The translations under genes and the position numbers were made by a program. Below the pieces are notes generated by a model. It searched no databases. It saw nothing but the letters and a program-made list of their open reading frames with translations, and was not told the DNA's origin. A DNA stretch of 18,025 nt from JBJXGF01 sp046153015 (GTDB taxonomy: Bacteria > Actinomycetota > Acidimicrobiia > Acidimicrobiales > CAIXPF01). Positions 1-6,944 of the stretch are shown in pieces. Position 1 is the stretch's first letter. Each line of letters opens with the position of its first letter. The stretch is taken from positions 1 through 18,025 of the forward strand of contig JBJXGF010000414.1 in NCBI GenBank assembly GCA_046153015.1, in the 5' to 3' direction.

Positions 1-1
1 C

Positions 2-238
2 GAGGCCGAGGGCGCGTCGGTGACGTTCACGGTCGGCCTCGACTGGCTCACCTGGGTGTGGGGACGCCGCCTCGACGTGATCGACAAGCGGCTGACCATC
101 GCGGTGGAGGCGCTCGACGAGCGCGGGGCGCTGGTGCGGGCGCTGCCGGCCTGGCCGGCGAGCGAGCCGGCGCCGCCGGGCCCGGCCGAGCTGCTGGCGC
201 TGCGGCCCACGCCCGAAGAAGGCTGGGCGCCGGCCTGA
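2..238 (+). CDS. C-terminal fragment of an unrecognised protein (5' end outside the window)
   Basis: An open frame enters from the left edge and runs to a TGA at 236-238, giving about 78 residues with the high third-position GC typical of this genome. A GTG at 20 could serve as a start, but the frame stays open to position 2, so this is more likely the tail of a longer gene. The visible part has an aromatic stretch (GLDWLTWVWGRR) followed by alternating hydrophobic and charged residues (LTIAVEALDERGALVRAL), and ends in a Pro/Ala/Glu-rich tail that looks disordered. I do not recognise the family. It converges on the nuclease-like gene, with only 13 bp between the stop codons. Confidence 0.55.
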   Translation, partial: EAEGASVTFTVGLDWLTWVWGRRLDVIDKRLTIAVEALDERGALVRALPAWPASEPAPPGPAELLALRPTPEEGWAPA

Positions 239-251
239 ACCCGCCCATTGA

Positions 252-1091
252 TCAGCGGACGGCCAGCTGGACCCGGCGCGAGTCCTCGGCCTCGAGCTGC
301 ACGTTCAGGAACTGGTCCATACGAGCAGGGTCGGGCTCAACGCGGGCGGCCGGGGCGCGTTCGTCCCAAGTCGCATAGTCGCCGGGCTTGGCGGCGACCA
401 GCACTACAATTCCATGACCGCGTGCGACATCACAAACCTCGTCGAGGATCTCACCGGCAGCGGCCGCCTGTTCATCGGGCACGTGAAACAGCGCATAAGC
501 GTGGGTGGCAGCGCGACGGTGGGAAAGAGCCTCGTAGACGGCGGTGACGTCGACGCTGTTCGCTGCCTTTATCTCGAACGTTACTACGTCAAGGTACTTG
601 CCGGGCAGGTGCCGGTAGGTTCGCACAGCGACGAACACGATGTCTGGACGTGACCAGCGCCCGCCCGTCGGCCGCCGTCCCTGCGATGCGGTGATGGCGA
701 CGACATCGGGCAACGCGCCTCGCTCTCGCGCCCAATCTCCTGCGATCACGCTGCGGATCGGTTCGTACAGGCTGGCCTCTCGGGCCTGCTCCTCGGCACG
801 GGTGATAGCGGCGTCGTCCTCGACCGGCACGGCGATTTCGACGCCTTCGATGACAACCGCCGACTCCTCCGAGGGCGTTGCGACCCGGGCAACTGAACCG
901 CCGCGTCCCCGGCCTCGTTTCAAGAGCCCGTTCTCGATGAGCCGGGCATGCACTGCCCAGTACCGCTCCGGCGCCCAGGTCAGCTCCCGCAGCAACGCGC
1001 TGTTGCTGACGGATTGTCCACTCGCAGGTACCTTGCTCAAGAACTCCAGTTCGTCGTCGTCTGCCTGGGACGCGACCCGTGCTGCAACCAT
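252..1091 (-). CDS. wHTH plus PD-(D/E)XK nuclease-like protein
   Basis: The start shown is an ATG at 1091 (279 aa). An in-frame GTG at 1172 would give 306 aa, and residue numbers here use that longer form. Residues about 40-97 look like a winged helix (helices around SNSALLRELTWAPERYWAVHARLIENGLLKRG, then a Gly/Arg-rich wing). Residues 133-262 carry a PD-(D/E)XK-like core: a helix with YEPIRSVI, then RPD (D177), then TFEIKA (E200-x-K202), then a helix with YEALSHRRAATHAYALFHVP. This fits a restriction-endonuclease fold, but whether it is an active nuclease or a DNA-binding regulator cannot be told. Neither start has a convincing SD; TAGCCT lies 7 nt upstream of the ATG, which would suit a near-leaderless mRNA. 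The gene stands alone, and its codons are visibly less GC-biased than its neighbours, suggesting transfer. Confidence 0.7.
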   Translation of the reverse strand: MVAARVASQADDDELEFLSKVPASGQSVSNSALLRELTWAPERYWAVHARLIENGLLKRGRGRGGSVARVATPSEESAVVIEGVEIAVPVEDDAAITRAEEQAREASLYEPIRSVIAGDWARERGALPDVVAITASQGRRPTGGRWSRPDIVFVAVRTYRHLPGKYLDVVTFEIKAANSVDVTAVYEALSHRRAATHAYALFHVPDEQAAAAGEILDEVCDVARGHGIVVLVAAKPGDYATWDERAPAARVEPDPARMDQFLNVQLEAEDSRRVQLAVR

Positions 1092-1194
1092 GGCATTCAG
1101 GCTAAGTGCGCCCTGGCGAATCGGGACAGGCTCTCGGCTTTCTAGCCCGCCACGTCGGACGATCACTGCCACGCAGGCGCGCTTGATGCGTGGG

Positions 1195-1222
1195 TTTCAG
1201 CGGGCGGGAGCCTGCGCTGAAA
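1195..1222. repeat. Perfect inverted repeat upstream of the nuclease-like gene
   Basis: TTTCAGCG at 1195-1202 is mirrored exactly by CGCTGAAA at 1215-1222, around a 12-nt spacer. It lies just upstream of the possible GTG start (1172) of the minus-strand gene. It could be an operator for that gene's own wHTH domain or an RNA hairpin. No T-run follows on either strand, so it does not look like an intrinsic terminator. Confidence 0.45.
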
Positions 1223-1308
1223 GGCCGGCTTCGCTGTCACTCACGGCCGGCCTCGGCGGCAGTCCATCGCGCGCCGGGTCGGTCTCGGCCTCGCACTATC
1301 CGCGTCTC

Positions 1309-1329
1309 TCGGATTCCCGGCGTCGAAAC
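1309..1329 (+). repeat. Dispersed repeat, copy A (degenerate)
   Basis: This 21-nt copy reads TCGGATTCCCGGC followed by GTCGAAAC. It matches copy B at 1437-1459 apart from one missing G and a few substitutions. Both share the GTCGAAAC tail, which copies C and D lack. Confidence 0.4.
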
Positions 1330-1436
1330 CATGACTGGCGCGGTTGTCGGCCGAGTGCCCGCTGCGGTCGTACGGCACGGCGCCCGGCCGCCTGATCGCG
1401 CCCTCCAGCCGGCCGCCCCGCCCCGGTTCGAGCCCC

Positions 1437-1459
1437 TCGGGATTCTCCGGTGTCGAAAC
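1437..1459 (+). repeat. Dispersed repeat, copy B
   Basis: The 16-nt core TCGGGATTCTCCGGTG (1437-1452) is followed by TCGAAAC. The core is identical to copy C on the opposite strand, so B and C form an inverted pair about 110 bp apart. Confidence 0.6.
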
Positions 1460-1552
1460 GAGGGGCAGCGTCTCTCGTGGTCGCAGCAGCCCGAGACGTG
1501 GGGGACGCAGCGGCCTGGGGCGCTCACGTCGCCAGCTTCGAGCCGCCCCCCA

Positions 1553-1578
1553 CCAATACGTCACCGGAGAATCCCGAC
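1553..1578 (-). repeat. Dispersed repeat, copy C
   Basis: On the minus strand this copy carries the core TCGGGATTCTCCGGTG (1577-1562) followed by ACGTATTGG. The full 26-nt unit recurs at 1870-1895 with one mismatch. Confidence 0.65.
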
Positions 1579-1657
1579 GCTCGGCTGGCCGGCGTGCTGC
1601 GGGGGATCGAAATCGGCCCAGTAGGCCCGCCGCCCGCTGGAACCGCGTCCACGGGGA

Positions 1658-1778
1658 GGTTGTGGCGAGTTGTTCGCGGCCGGCCGAGTACACGGCTGTC
1701 TCGTCACGGCGTTTGCCCAGCTCACAAGCTTGTCCGGTCGGTACATACTGCGGGCCACGCGAACAACCCGCCACAACC
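1658..1778. repeat. Spaced 21-bp inverted repeat
   Basis: The arm at 1658-1678 and the arm at 1758-1778 are reverse complements at 20 of 21 positions, around a 79-bp spacer. The spacer is less GC-rich than the surroundings and contains the palindrome ACAAGCTTGT. The layout resembles the ends of a small non-autonomous mobile element or a large cruciform. No obvious target-site duplication flanks the arms. Confidence 0.6.
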
Positions 1779-1869
1779 GACGACGACGCGCCGGGCTCCC
1801 GCGTCCTGACCACATAGCGTGAAGTCAGCGGCGCCCAGCACGGCCGACCTCGGGCGAGCTCGACAGCCC

Positions 1870-1895
1870 CCAATACGTCACCGGACAATCCCGAC
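1870..1895 (-). repeat. Dispersed repeat, copy D
   Basis: This is a 26-nt near-identical direct copy of the unit at 1553-1578, with a single substitution (TTCTCC becomes TTGTCC on the minus strand) and 317 bp offset. It lies about 110 bp upstream of the helicase start. Confidence 0.65.
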
Positions 1896-1985
1896 AGTTC
1901 CGCAACCGGCAACTCCGGCTGCGCCGGGGGGTCGGGTGCGGCGGCTCGCACGGCCGGTGCGAGGGCCGGGGCGGCGGCGGGCCCG

Positions 1986-1991
1986 TATCAT
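1986..1991 (+). promoter_or_regulatory. Possible -10 hexamer of the helicase gene
   Basis: TATCAT lies 11 nt before the helicase ATG, which lacks a Shine-Dalgarno. Transcription from it would begin about 5 nt before the ATG, giving a near-leaderless mRNA. No good -35 is visible, so support is modest. Confidence 0.3.
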
Positions 1992-2002
1992 CGGCGGCGC
2001 TC

Positions 2003-4573
2003 ATGCCCGCCGTGCCCGATCTCATCCGCCTGCTGCCGGCCGACCCTTCGCCCGACAACCTGCTCGACGCGTTCCTCGCCTACCTCGTGGAGCGCGGCGT
2101 CGAGCCGTACCCGGCGCAGGAGGAGGCGATCATCGAGATCTTCTCCGGCAACCACGTGGTCCTCAACACCCCGACCGGCTCGGGCAAGTCGCTGGTGGCG
2201 GTGGCCGCCCATTTCGCGGCGCTGGCCTGGGCGGGCCGCTCGTTCTACACCGCCCCCATCAAGGCGCTGGTGAGCGAGAAGTTCTTCGCGCTGTGCCGGG
2301 AGTTCGGCTCGGAGCGGGTTGGGATGATCACCGGCGACGCGAGCGTGAACCCGACCGCGCCGATCATCTGCTGCACCGCGGAGATCCTCGCCAACATGGC
2401 CCTGCGCGACGGCAGCCGGGCCGAGGTCGACGTGGTGATCATGGACGAGTTCCATTACTACGCCGAGCGGGACCGGGGCTGGGCATGGCAGACCCCGCTG
2501 CTGCAGCTTCCGCACGCGACGTTCCTGCTCATGTCGGCCACGCTGGGCGACACCAGCCGCTTCGAGGAGGACCTCGCCCGCCGCACGGGCAAGGCGGCGG
2601 TGCTGGTCAAGAGCGCCGATCGCCCGGTGCCCCTCGAGTACGAGTACCGAGAGACCACCCTGCTCGAGTCGATCCAGCACCTGCTCGACGTGGGCAAGGC
2701 GCCGGTGTACCTCGTGCACTTCACCCAGAACGCCGCGGTCGAGCAGGCCCAGAACCTCATGTCGGTCGACTTCCTGTCCAAGGACGACAAGGCGCAGATC
2801 CGCAGCGAGCTCGGCGCGTTCCGCTTCGACTCGCCCTTCGGGGCCGACCTCAAGCGGTTCGTGCAGCACGGCATCGGCGTCCACCACGCCGGACTGCTGC
2901 CCAAGTACCGGCTGCTGGTGGAGAAGCTGGCCCAGGCCGGACGGCTGAAGATCATCTGCGGCACCGACACGCTGGGCGTAGGCGTCAACGTGCCGATCCG
3001 CACCGTGCTCTTCACCCAGCTCTGCAAGTACGACGGCGCCCGCACGCGGCTGCTGTCGGTGCGGGAGTTCCAGCAGATCGCCGGGCGGGCGGGGCGCAAG
3101 GGGTTCGACACCCGCGGCTACGTGTGGGCCCAGGCCCCGGCGCACGTGGTCGAGAACAAGATCGCCGAGGCGAAAGCGGCGAACGACCCGGCCAAGCGGC
3201 GCAAGCTGGTCAAGCGGAAGCCGCCCGAGCGGGGCTTCGTGCCCTGGAACGCCGACACGCTGCGCAAGCTCTCCGAGGGCGAGCCCGAGACGCTGACCTC
3301 GAGCTTCGCCGTGTCCCACGCCATGCTGCTCAACCTGCTCGACCGCCCGCCCCGTCAGGACAGCACCGGGGGCTGCGCGGCCGTGAAGGAGATCCTGCTC
3401 GACAACCACGAGGCCCGCCCCGCCCAGCGCCGCCACATCCGCCGGGCGATCCGGATCTACCGGTCGCTGCGGGAGGCGGGGGTGGTCGAGGAGCTGGACG
3501 CGCCCGACGAGTTCGGGCGGCGGGTGCGGGTGGATCTGGAGCTGCAGGACGACTTCCGGCTCAACCAGCCCCTCTCGCCGTTCGTGCTCGCCGCGGTTGG
3601 GCTGCTCGAGGCGGGCGACGACCCCGCGCAGCACGCGCTCGACGTGGTGTCGATCGTGGAGTCGGTGCTGGAGAACCCCCTGCCGGTGCTGCTGCGCCAG
3701 CGGGAGCTGGCCCGCAACGAGCTCTACGCCCGCCTGAAGAGCGAACGGGTGGAGTACGAGGAGCTCCAGGAGCAGCTCTCGCAGGTCGAATGGCCCAAGC
3801 CGCTGGCCGAGTTCATCTACGGGGCGTTCAACCGGTGGGCGGCGCGCCACCCCTGGGTCGGGCAGGAGAACGTGGCCCCCAAGTCGGTGGCCCGCGAACT
3901 CTACGAGCGAGCCATGACCTTCCGTGAGTACGTGAACGCGTACGGGCTGAAGCGAGCGGAGGGTGTGCTGCTTCGCTACCTGGCCGACGCCTACAAGGGC
4001 CTGGTGCAGACCGTGCCGGAGAGCGCCAAGACCGAGGAGCTGTACGACCTGACCGAATGGCTCGGCGAGACCGTCCGCCTCGTGGACTCGAGCCTGCTCG
4101 ACGAGTGGGAGCGGCTCCGTCACCCCGACGACGAAGCCGCCTCGGAGCGGGCGCAGGGCGTGGCTGCAGGGACCAGCGCAGAGGGCCCGCCCGACGTGAC
4201 CGCCAACCGGCGGGCGTTCCGGGTGATGGTCCGCAACGAGTGCTGGGCGTGGGTGCAGGCGCTGGCCCGGCGCGACTACGCCCGGTTGGCGCAGGCCCCG
4301 GCGCCGCCCGGCCAGCACAGCTGGACCTCCGAGCGCGTGGCGGAGGCCATGGCCGGGTACTGGGCCGAGCATCCCGACATCCAGACCGGCGCCGAGGCTC
4401 GAGGGCCGGCGCAGTTCCAGCTCGACGAGGCGCCCGGCCCACGCTGGCCCGTCCGACAGAACCTGCTCGACCCGCAGGGTTGGGGCGAGTGGCGCCTCCT
4501 CGGCTGGGTCGACCTCGAACGGTCACGCGAGGAGGCCCGCGCCGTGGTCGCGCTCGCCGAGATAGGTCGCTGA
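2003..4573 (+). CDS. Ski2-like DExH-box RNA helicase with DUF3516-type C-terminus
   Basis: This 856-aa protein is an ATP-dependent superfamily 2 helicase of the Ski2/Mtr4-like branch found widely in actinobacteria, with an expected role in RNA unwinding or turnover. Core motifs are intact: Walker A TPTGSGKS (residues 56-63), motif Ia TAPIKALVSEKF (83-94), motif II DEFH (148-151, a DExH variant), SAT (178-180), motif V region TDTLGVGVNVP (321-331) and motif VI QIAGRAGRKG (358-367). About 480 further residues form a long, mostly charged helical region matching the DUF3516 layout of this family. Length is normal. The ATG at 2003 has no SD but has a nearby -10-like hexamer. The product is cytosolic. 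The next gene follows after 119 bp and appears functionally unrelated. Confidence 0.93.
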   Translation: MPAVPDLIRLLPADPSPDNLLDAFLAYLVERGVEPYPAQEEAIIEIFSGNHVVLNTPTGSGKSLVAVAAHFAALAWAGRSFYTAPIKALVSEKFFALCREFGSERVGMITGDASVNPTAPIICCTAEILANMALRDGSRAEVDVVIMDEFHYYAERDRGWAWQTPLLQLPHATFLLMSATLGDTSRFEEDLARRTGKAAVLVKSADRPVPLEYEYRETTLLESIQHLLDVGKAPVYLVHFTQNAAVEQAQNLMSVDFLSKDDKAQIRSELGAFRFDSPFGADLKRFVQHGIGVHHAGLLPKYRLLVEKLAQAGRLKIICGTDTLGVGVNVPIRTVLFTQLCKYDGARTRLLSVREFQQIAGRAGRKGFDTRGYVWAQAPAHVVENKIAEAKAANDPAKRRKLVKRKPPERGFVPWNADTLRKLSEGEPETLTSSFAVSHAMLLNLLDRPPRQDSTGGCAAVKEILLDNHEARPAQRRHIRRAIRIYRSLREAGVVEELDAPDEFGRRVRVDLELQDDFRLNQPLSPFVLAAVGLLEAGDDPAQHALDVVSIVESVLENPLPVLLRQRELARNELYARLKSERVEYEELQEQLSQVEWPKPLAEFIYGAFNRWAARHPWVGQENVAPKSVARELYERAMTFREYVNAYGLKRAEGVLLRYLADAYKGLVQTVPESAKTEELYDLTEWLGETVRLVDSSLLDEWERLRHPDDEAASERAQGVAAGTSAEGPPDVTANRRAFRVMVRNECWAWVQALARRDYARLAQAPAPPGQHSWTSERVAEAMAGYWAEHPDIQTGAEARGPAQFQLDEAPGPRWPVRQNLLDPQGWGEWRLLGWVDLERSREEARAVVALAEIGR

Positions 4574-4586
4574 GCGTAACGCTTCG

Positions 4587-4601
4587 CCAACAGTCTGTTG
4601 G
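4587..4601 (+). terminator. Perfect palindrome after the helicase stop
   Basis: CCAACAG and CTGTTGG form a perfect 7-bp inverted repeat around a single T, starting 14 nt after the helicase stop codon. A shorter AGCG-TAA-CGCT repeat just precedes it. There is no U-tract, so it could equally be an operator for the downstream SodC-like gene. Confidence 0.35.
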
Positions 4602-4692
4602 GCTCGAGGCTGGCGCATCCACGCTGCGTCGCTAGACTGCCCATCCTTGTGCACGCGGGCGACGTTCAGGAGGGTCGAGGAAAGGCGCCAGC

Positions 4693-5277
4693 ATGCGCTC
4701 AGGGGTCAGCGAGGCCGCGTTCGGCCGGCGGAGACGCGCCGGGCGCGCTGAATCGGGGCGCCGATCGCTCGTGTGGTTGGGTTGGGCCGCGCTCGTCGCC
4801 GCCACCGGATGCCTCGGCCGGGAGGACGCCGCCGAGGCGGTGCTCGCCAACACCGCGCTCGTGGATCTGCAGACGGCGCGGGCCGACCCGACCGACGGGG
4901 CGAGCGCCTCGCTGCGGGCGGTGACCACCGCCGATTCCACGAAGTTCTCCCTCGAGGTGCGCGGCCTCGGCGGGCAAGGCGGCGGGGGCCGCGAGGGCCA
5001 GACCCTCAGCGCGCACCTCCACGTGGGGCCCTGCGTTCGCGGCAACGGCGAGGCGGCAGGCGGCCACTTCAACCACACGGGCGGCGCCGAGGTGAGCGCT
5101 CGCAGCGAGGTGTGGCTGGACTTCGAGATCCAGGACGACGGATCGGCCCGGGTCGTCCAGACCGCGCCGTTCGTGATCCCTTCGGGGGCGGCGAGGTCCC
5201 TCGTGGTGCACGAGCACGAGACCCGGCCGGACGGCTCGGCCGGCGCCCGCCTCGCCTGCCTGCCGGTGGGCTTCTAG
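4693..5277 (+). CDS. Cu-only superoxide dismutase-like lipoprotein (SodC family)
   Basis: The 194-aa protein begins with an Arg-rich n-region, a hydrophobic stretch (SLVWLGWAALVAATG) and a lipobox Cys at 40, so it should be an exported lipoprotein. The rest resembles Cu,Zn superoxide dismutase. HLH (H108, H110), the His of AGGHFNH (H125) and VVHEHE (H173) correspond to the four copper ligands. C114 and C189 match the conserved disulfide, and R186 matches the active-site Arg of the ARLAC motif. The zinc subloop, normally 15-20 residues with two further His and an Asp, is missing: only HTGGAEVSARSE joins H125 to the next strand. Copper-only SodC proteins are known from mycobacteria and fungi. 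The ATG is preceded by a good SD (AGGAAAGG, 7 nt upstream). The likely role is defence against extracellular superoxide. Confidence 0.85.
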   Translation: MRSGVSEAAFGRRRRAGRAESGRRSLVWLGWAALVAATGCLGREDAAEAVLANTALVDLQTARADPTDGASASLRAVTTADSTKFSLEVRGLGGQGGGGREGQTLSAHLHVGPCVRGNGEAAGGHFNHTGGAEVSARSEVWLDFEIQDDGSARVVQTAPFVIPSGAARSLVVHEHETRPDGSAGARLACLPVGF

Positions 5278-5281
5278 CCCC

Positions 5282-6061
5282 TCAGCGCCCTGGCCGGCCG
5301 AGGCGCGACCACGCGCCGACCCCGGCGACGGAGAACAGCAGCCCGCTGATGGCGCCCACCACGAAGCCGACGGCGGCGGTGCGCACCAGGCGGGTGGTGG
5401 AGCCCTGTTGGGCCCACGCCGCGGCGTTGGCCAGCCCGAGGAGCAGCGCCGCGGCGAGCACGGCCGGCGCCGCCGCCGCCCTCCCCCGCAGCGGCCGACG
5501 GGGGTGCACCACCTCGCGGCCGGGCCGCCGGGCCCACAGCCACGCCCAGCCGGCGAGCGCGGCCAGCCCGGCGATGCTGCACGCGTACTGCGCCCACGAG
5601 TAGACCGGCCGGGTCAGCGGCCCGAGCGCGACGGGCCGCTCCAGCAGCCCGGGCCAGCGCGCGACGCCCCAGCCGCCGCCGTGGGTGAAGCTGTCCCACA
5701 GCAGGTGGGTCAGGGCGCCGAGCAGGATCGAGGGCACGGCCAGGGCGGCGTCGCGCCGCGTTCGGGGCAGGCCGGGCTGCAGCGCCCGGCCGGCGAGGGG
5801 CCACGACCGGCTGGGCAGCAGCGCCAGCAGGCCCGGCCGGAGCAGCGCGTCGTAGAGGGCGAGCGCCACGAGCGACGCCGGGGTGGACCAGGTGAGGAGC
5901 CCGGGCAGCGAATGGCTGACCCGCCACGGCACGCCGAGCGGCGAGAAGTAGGAGAAGTCCGGCGCCATGGACCCCGCCGCCAGGGCGGGGGCGAACAGGC
6001 CGCCGCGCGCGAGGCGACGCAGCGGCGGCACGACGGCCGCATGGGAGACCGTGAAGGGCAC
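5282..6061 (-). CDS. DUF4184 family membrane protein
   Basis: The 259-aa protein opens with MPFTVSHAAVVPPLRR and continues with ALAAGSMAPDFSYFSPLGVPWRVSHSLPGLL, the N-terminal signature of DUF4184. A further conserved block, LLGALTHLLWDSFTHGGG (residues 113-130), holds paired His and Asp residues that could bind a metal, and four or more hydrophobic segments follow. The function of the family is unknown. I chose the GTG at 6061 because the family starts at (M/V)PFT. Longer in-frame starts (6112, 6169) would run into the divergent hydrolase gene. It converges on the SodC-like gene with 4 bp between the stop codons, and shares a 49-bp divergent promoter region with the hydrolase. Confidence 0.82.
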   Translation of the reverse strand: MPFTVSHAAVVPPLRRLARGGLFAPALAAGSMAPDFSYFSPLGVPWRVSHSLPGLLTWSTPASLVALALYDALLRPGLLALLPSRSWPLAGRALQPGLPRTRRDAALAVPSILLGALTHLLWDSFTHGGGWGVARWPGLLERPVALGPLTRPVYSWAQYACSIAGLAALAGWAWLWARRPGREVVHPRRPLRGRAAAAPAVLAAALLLGLANAAAWAQQGSTTRLVRTAAVGFVVGAISGLLFSVAGVGAWSRLGRPGR

Positions 6062-6110
6062 CGCTTCATCGTGGCCGATCCTGCGCCCTTCCCCACCCCG
6101 AGGCGCCAAC

Positions 6111-6944
6111 ATGACGCGCATGACGCTGTTCGTGCAGCCCGGCCGGGTGGTGTCGGGCGACGACGACATCTACTTCGAGCTCATCCATCAGGGTGAGACC
6201 GACGACCGCCCGCTGGTGGCGCTCACCCATGGCGCCGGCGGAAGCCACGCGTCGTGGTTCCAGCAGGCGCCGGTGCTCGGCCAGACCTACCGGGTGCTCA
6301 CGTGGGACAGCCGCGGGTTCGGCAACTCCTCGGCCCGCGGGGGTGTGTCGGCCGAGGCCGCAGCGTCGGATCTCGGGCTCGTGCTCGACGCGGTGGGGGT
6401 CGACGCCGCTCACCTCGTCGGCCAGTCGATGGGCGGCTGGTGGGTGACCGAGTTCGCCGTGCGCAACCCGGCTCGCGTGCGTTCGCTGGCCCTTTGCGAC
6501 ACGATCGGCGCCCTGTTCACCCCCGCCCTCGACGCCCATTTCACCGAGTTCCGCCGGGCCGGCGGCCTCGGGGTCGGACCCAACGGCGCCCAGGAGCTCG
6601 GTCGGCACCGGGCGATCAGCCCCGCCACCGCCGACCGGGATCCGACGCTGGGCTTCCTCTACCAGCAGCTCGGCTCGTTCTTCACCCCGCCGATGCGCGA
6701 AGTCGGCGAGGCCCTGCGCGCCGCCCGGCGCAGTCACGAGGAGGTGGCGGCGCTGGGGGCGCCGGTGCTGTTCCTCGTCGGCGCGCAGGACGAGATCTTC
6801 CCGCCGCCGCTCGTGGCCGAGAGCGCGATGCTGATCCCCGGCTCGCAGTACGTCGAGATCCCCGACGCCGGCCACTCCCCCTACTTCGAGCAGCCCGAAG
6901 CGTTCAACCACGCGCTGATGGCGTTCCTCGCGGGCGTTGGCTGA
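6111..6944 (+). CDS. Alpha/beta hydrolase
   Basis: This 277-aa enzyme has the full alpha/beta-hydrolase layout: an oxyanion segment THGAGGSHASW (39-49), WDSRGFGNS (65-73), the nucleophile elbow GQSMGGW (Ser106), the acid in GAQDEIFPP (Asp227) and the base in AGHSPYFEQP (His255). A helical cap lies between about 130 and 210. It is a soluble esterase, lactonase or C-C hydrolase type; the substrate cannot be read from the sequence. The ATG at 6111 has a CGAGG motif 7 nt upstream, and a second ATG 9 nt later is possible. The molybdopterin gene overlaps its end by 8 nt, which implies translational coupling and co-transcription. Confidence 0.88.
   Translation: MTRMTLFVQPGRVVSGDDDIYFELIHQGETDDRPLVALTHGAGGSHASWFQQAPVLGQTYRVLTWDSRGFGNSSARGGVSAEAAASDLGLVLDAVGVDAAHLVGQSMGGWWVTEFAVRNPARVRSLALCDTIGALFTPALDAHFTEFRRAGGLGVGPNGAQELGRHRAISPATADRDPTLGFLYQQLGSFFTPPMREVGEALRAARRSHEEVAALGAPVLFLVGAQDEIFPPPLVAESAMLIPGSQYVEIPDAGHSPYFEQPEAFNHALMAFLAGVG

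Larger units (their letters stand above)
1223..2002. other. Long tract without a convincing gene, bearing dispersed repeats
   Basis: About 780 bp between the nuclease-like gene and the helicase hold no frame that I believe. All six frames here read as Arg/Pro/Ser-rich low-complexity translations without domains, and third-position GC is not biased in any of them. The tract does contain a dispersed short repeat family and a spaced 21-bp inverted repeat (listed separately). Local base composition is less GC-rich than in the flanking genes, especially around 1650-1820. It may be a scar of past insertions, or regulatory or RNA-coding sequence. I see no tRNA cloverleaf. Confidence 0.6.

Noticed and set aside
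1309..1895. CRISPR array
   Set aside because: Only four divergent copies, in both orientations, with irregular spacing from about 120 to over 300 bp.
1241..1951. Minus-strand protein with repeated PVTYW motifs
   Set aside because: The repeated peptide merely translates the dispersed DNA repeat; the rest is Arg/Pro-rich without codon bias or domain, and the two repeats lie in different open frames.
1988..4372. Long minus-strand open frame opposite the helicase
   Set aside because: Its His/Leu/Gly/Val-rich translation is typical of antisense to GC-rich coding DNA, and the helicase on the plus strand has every motif intact.
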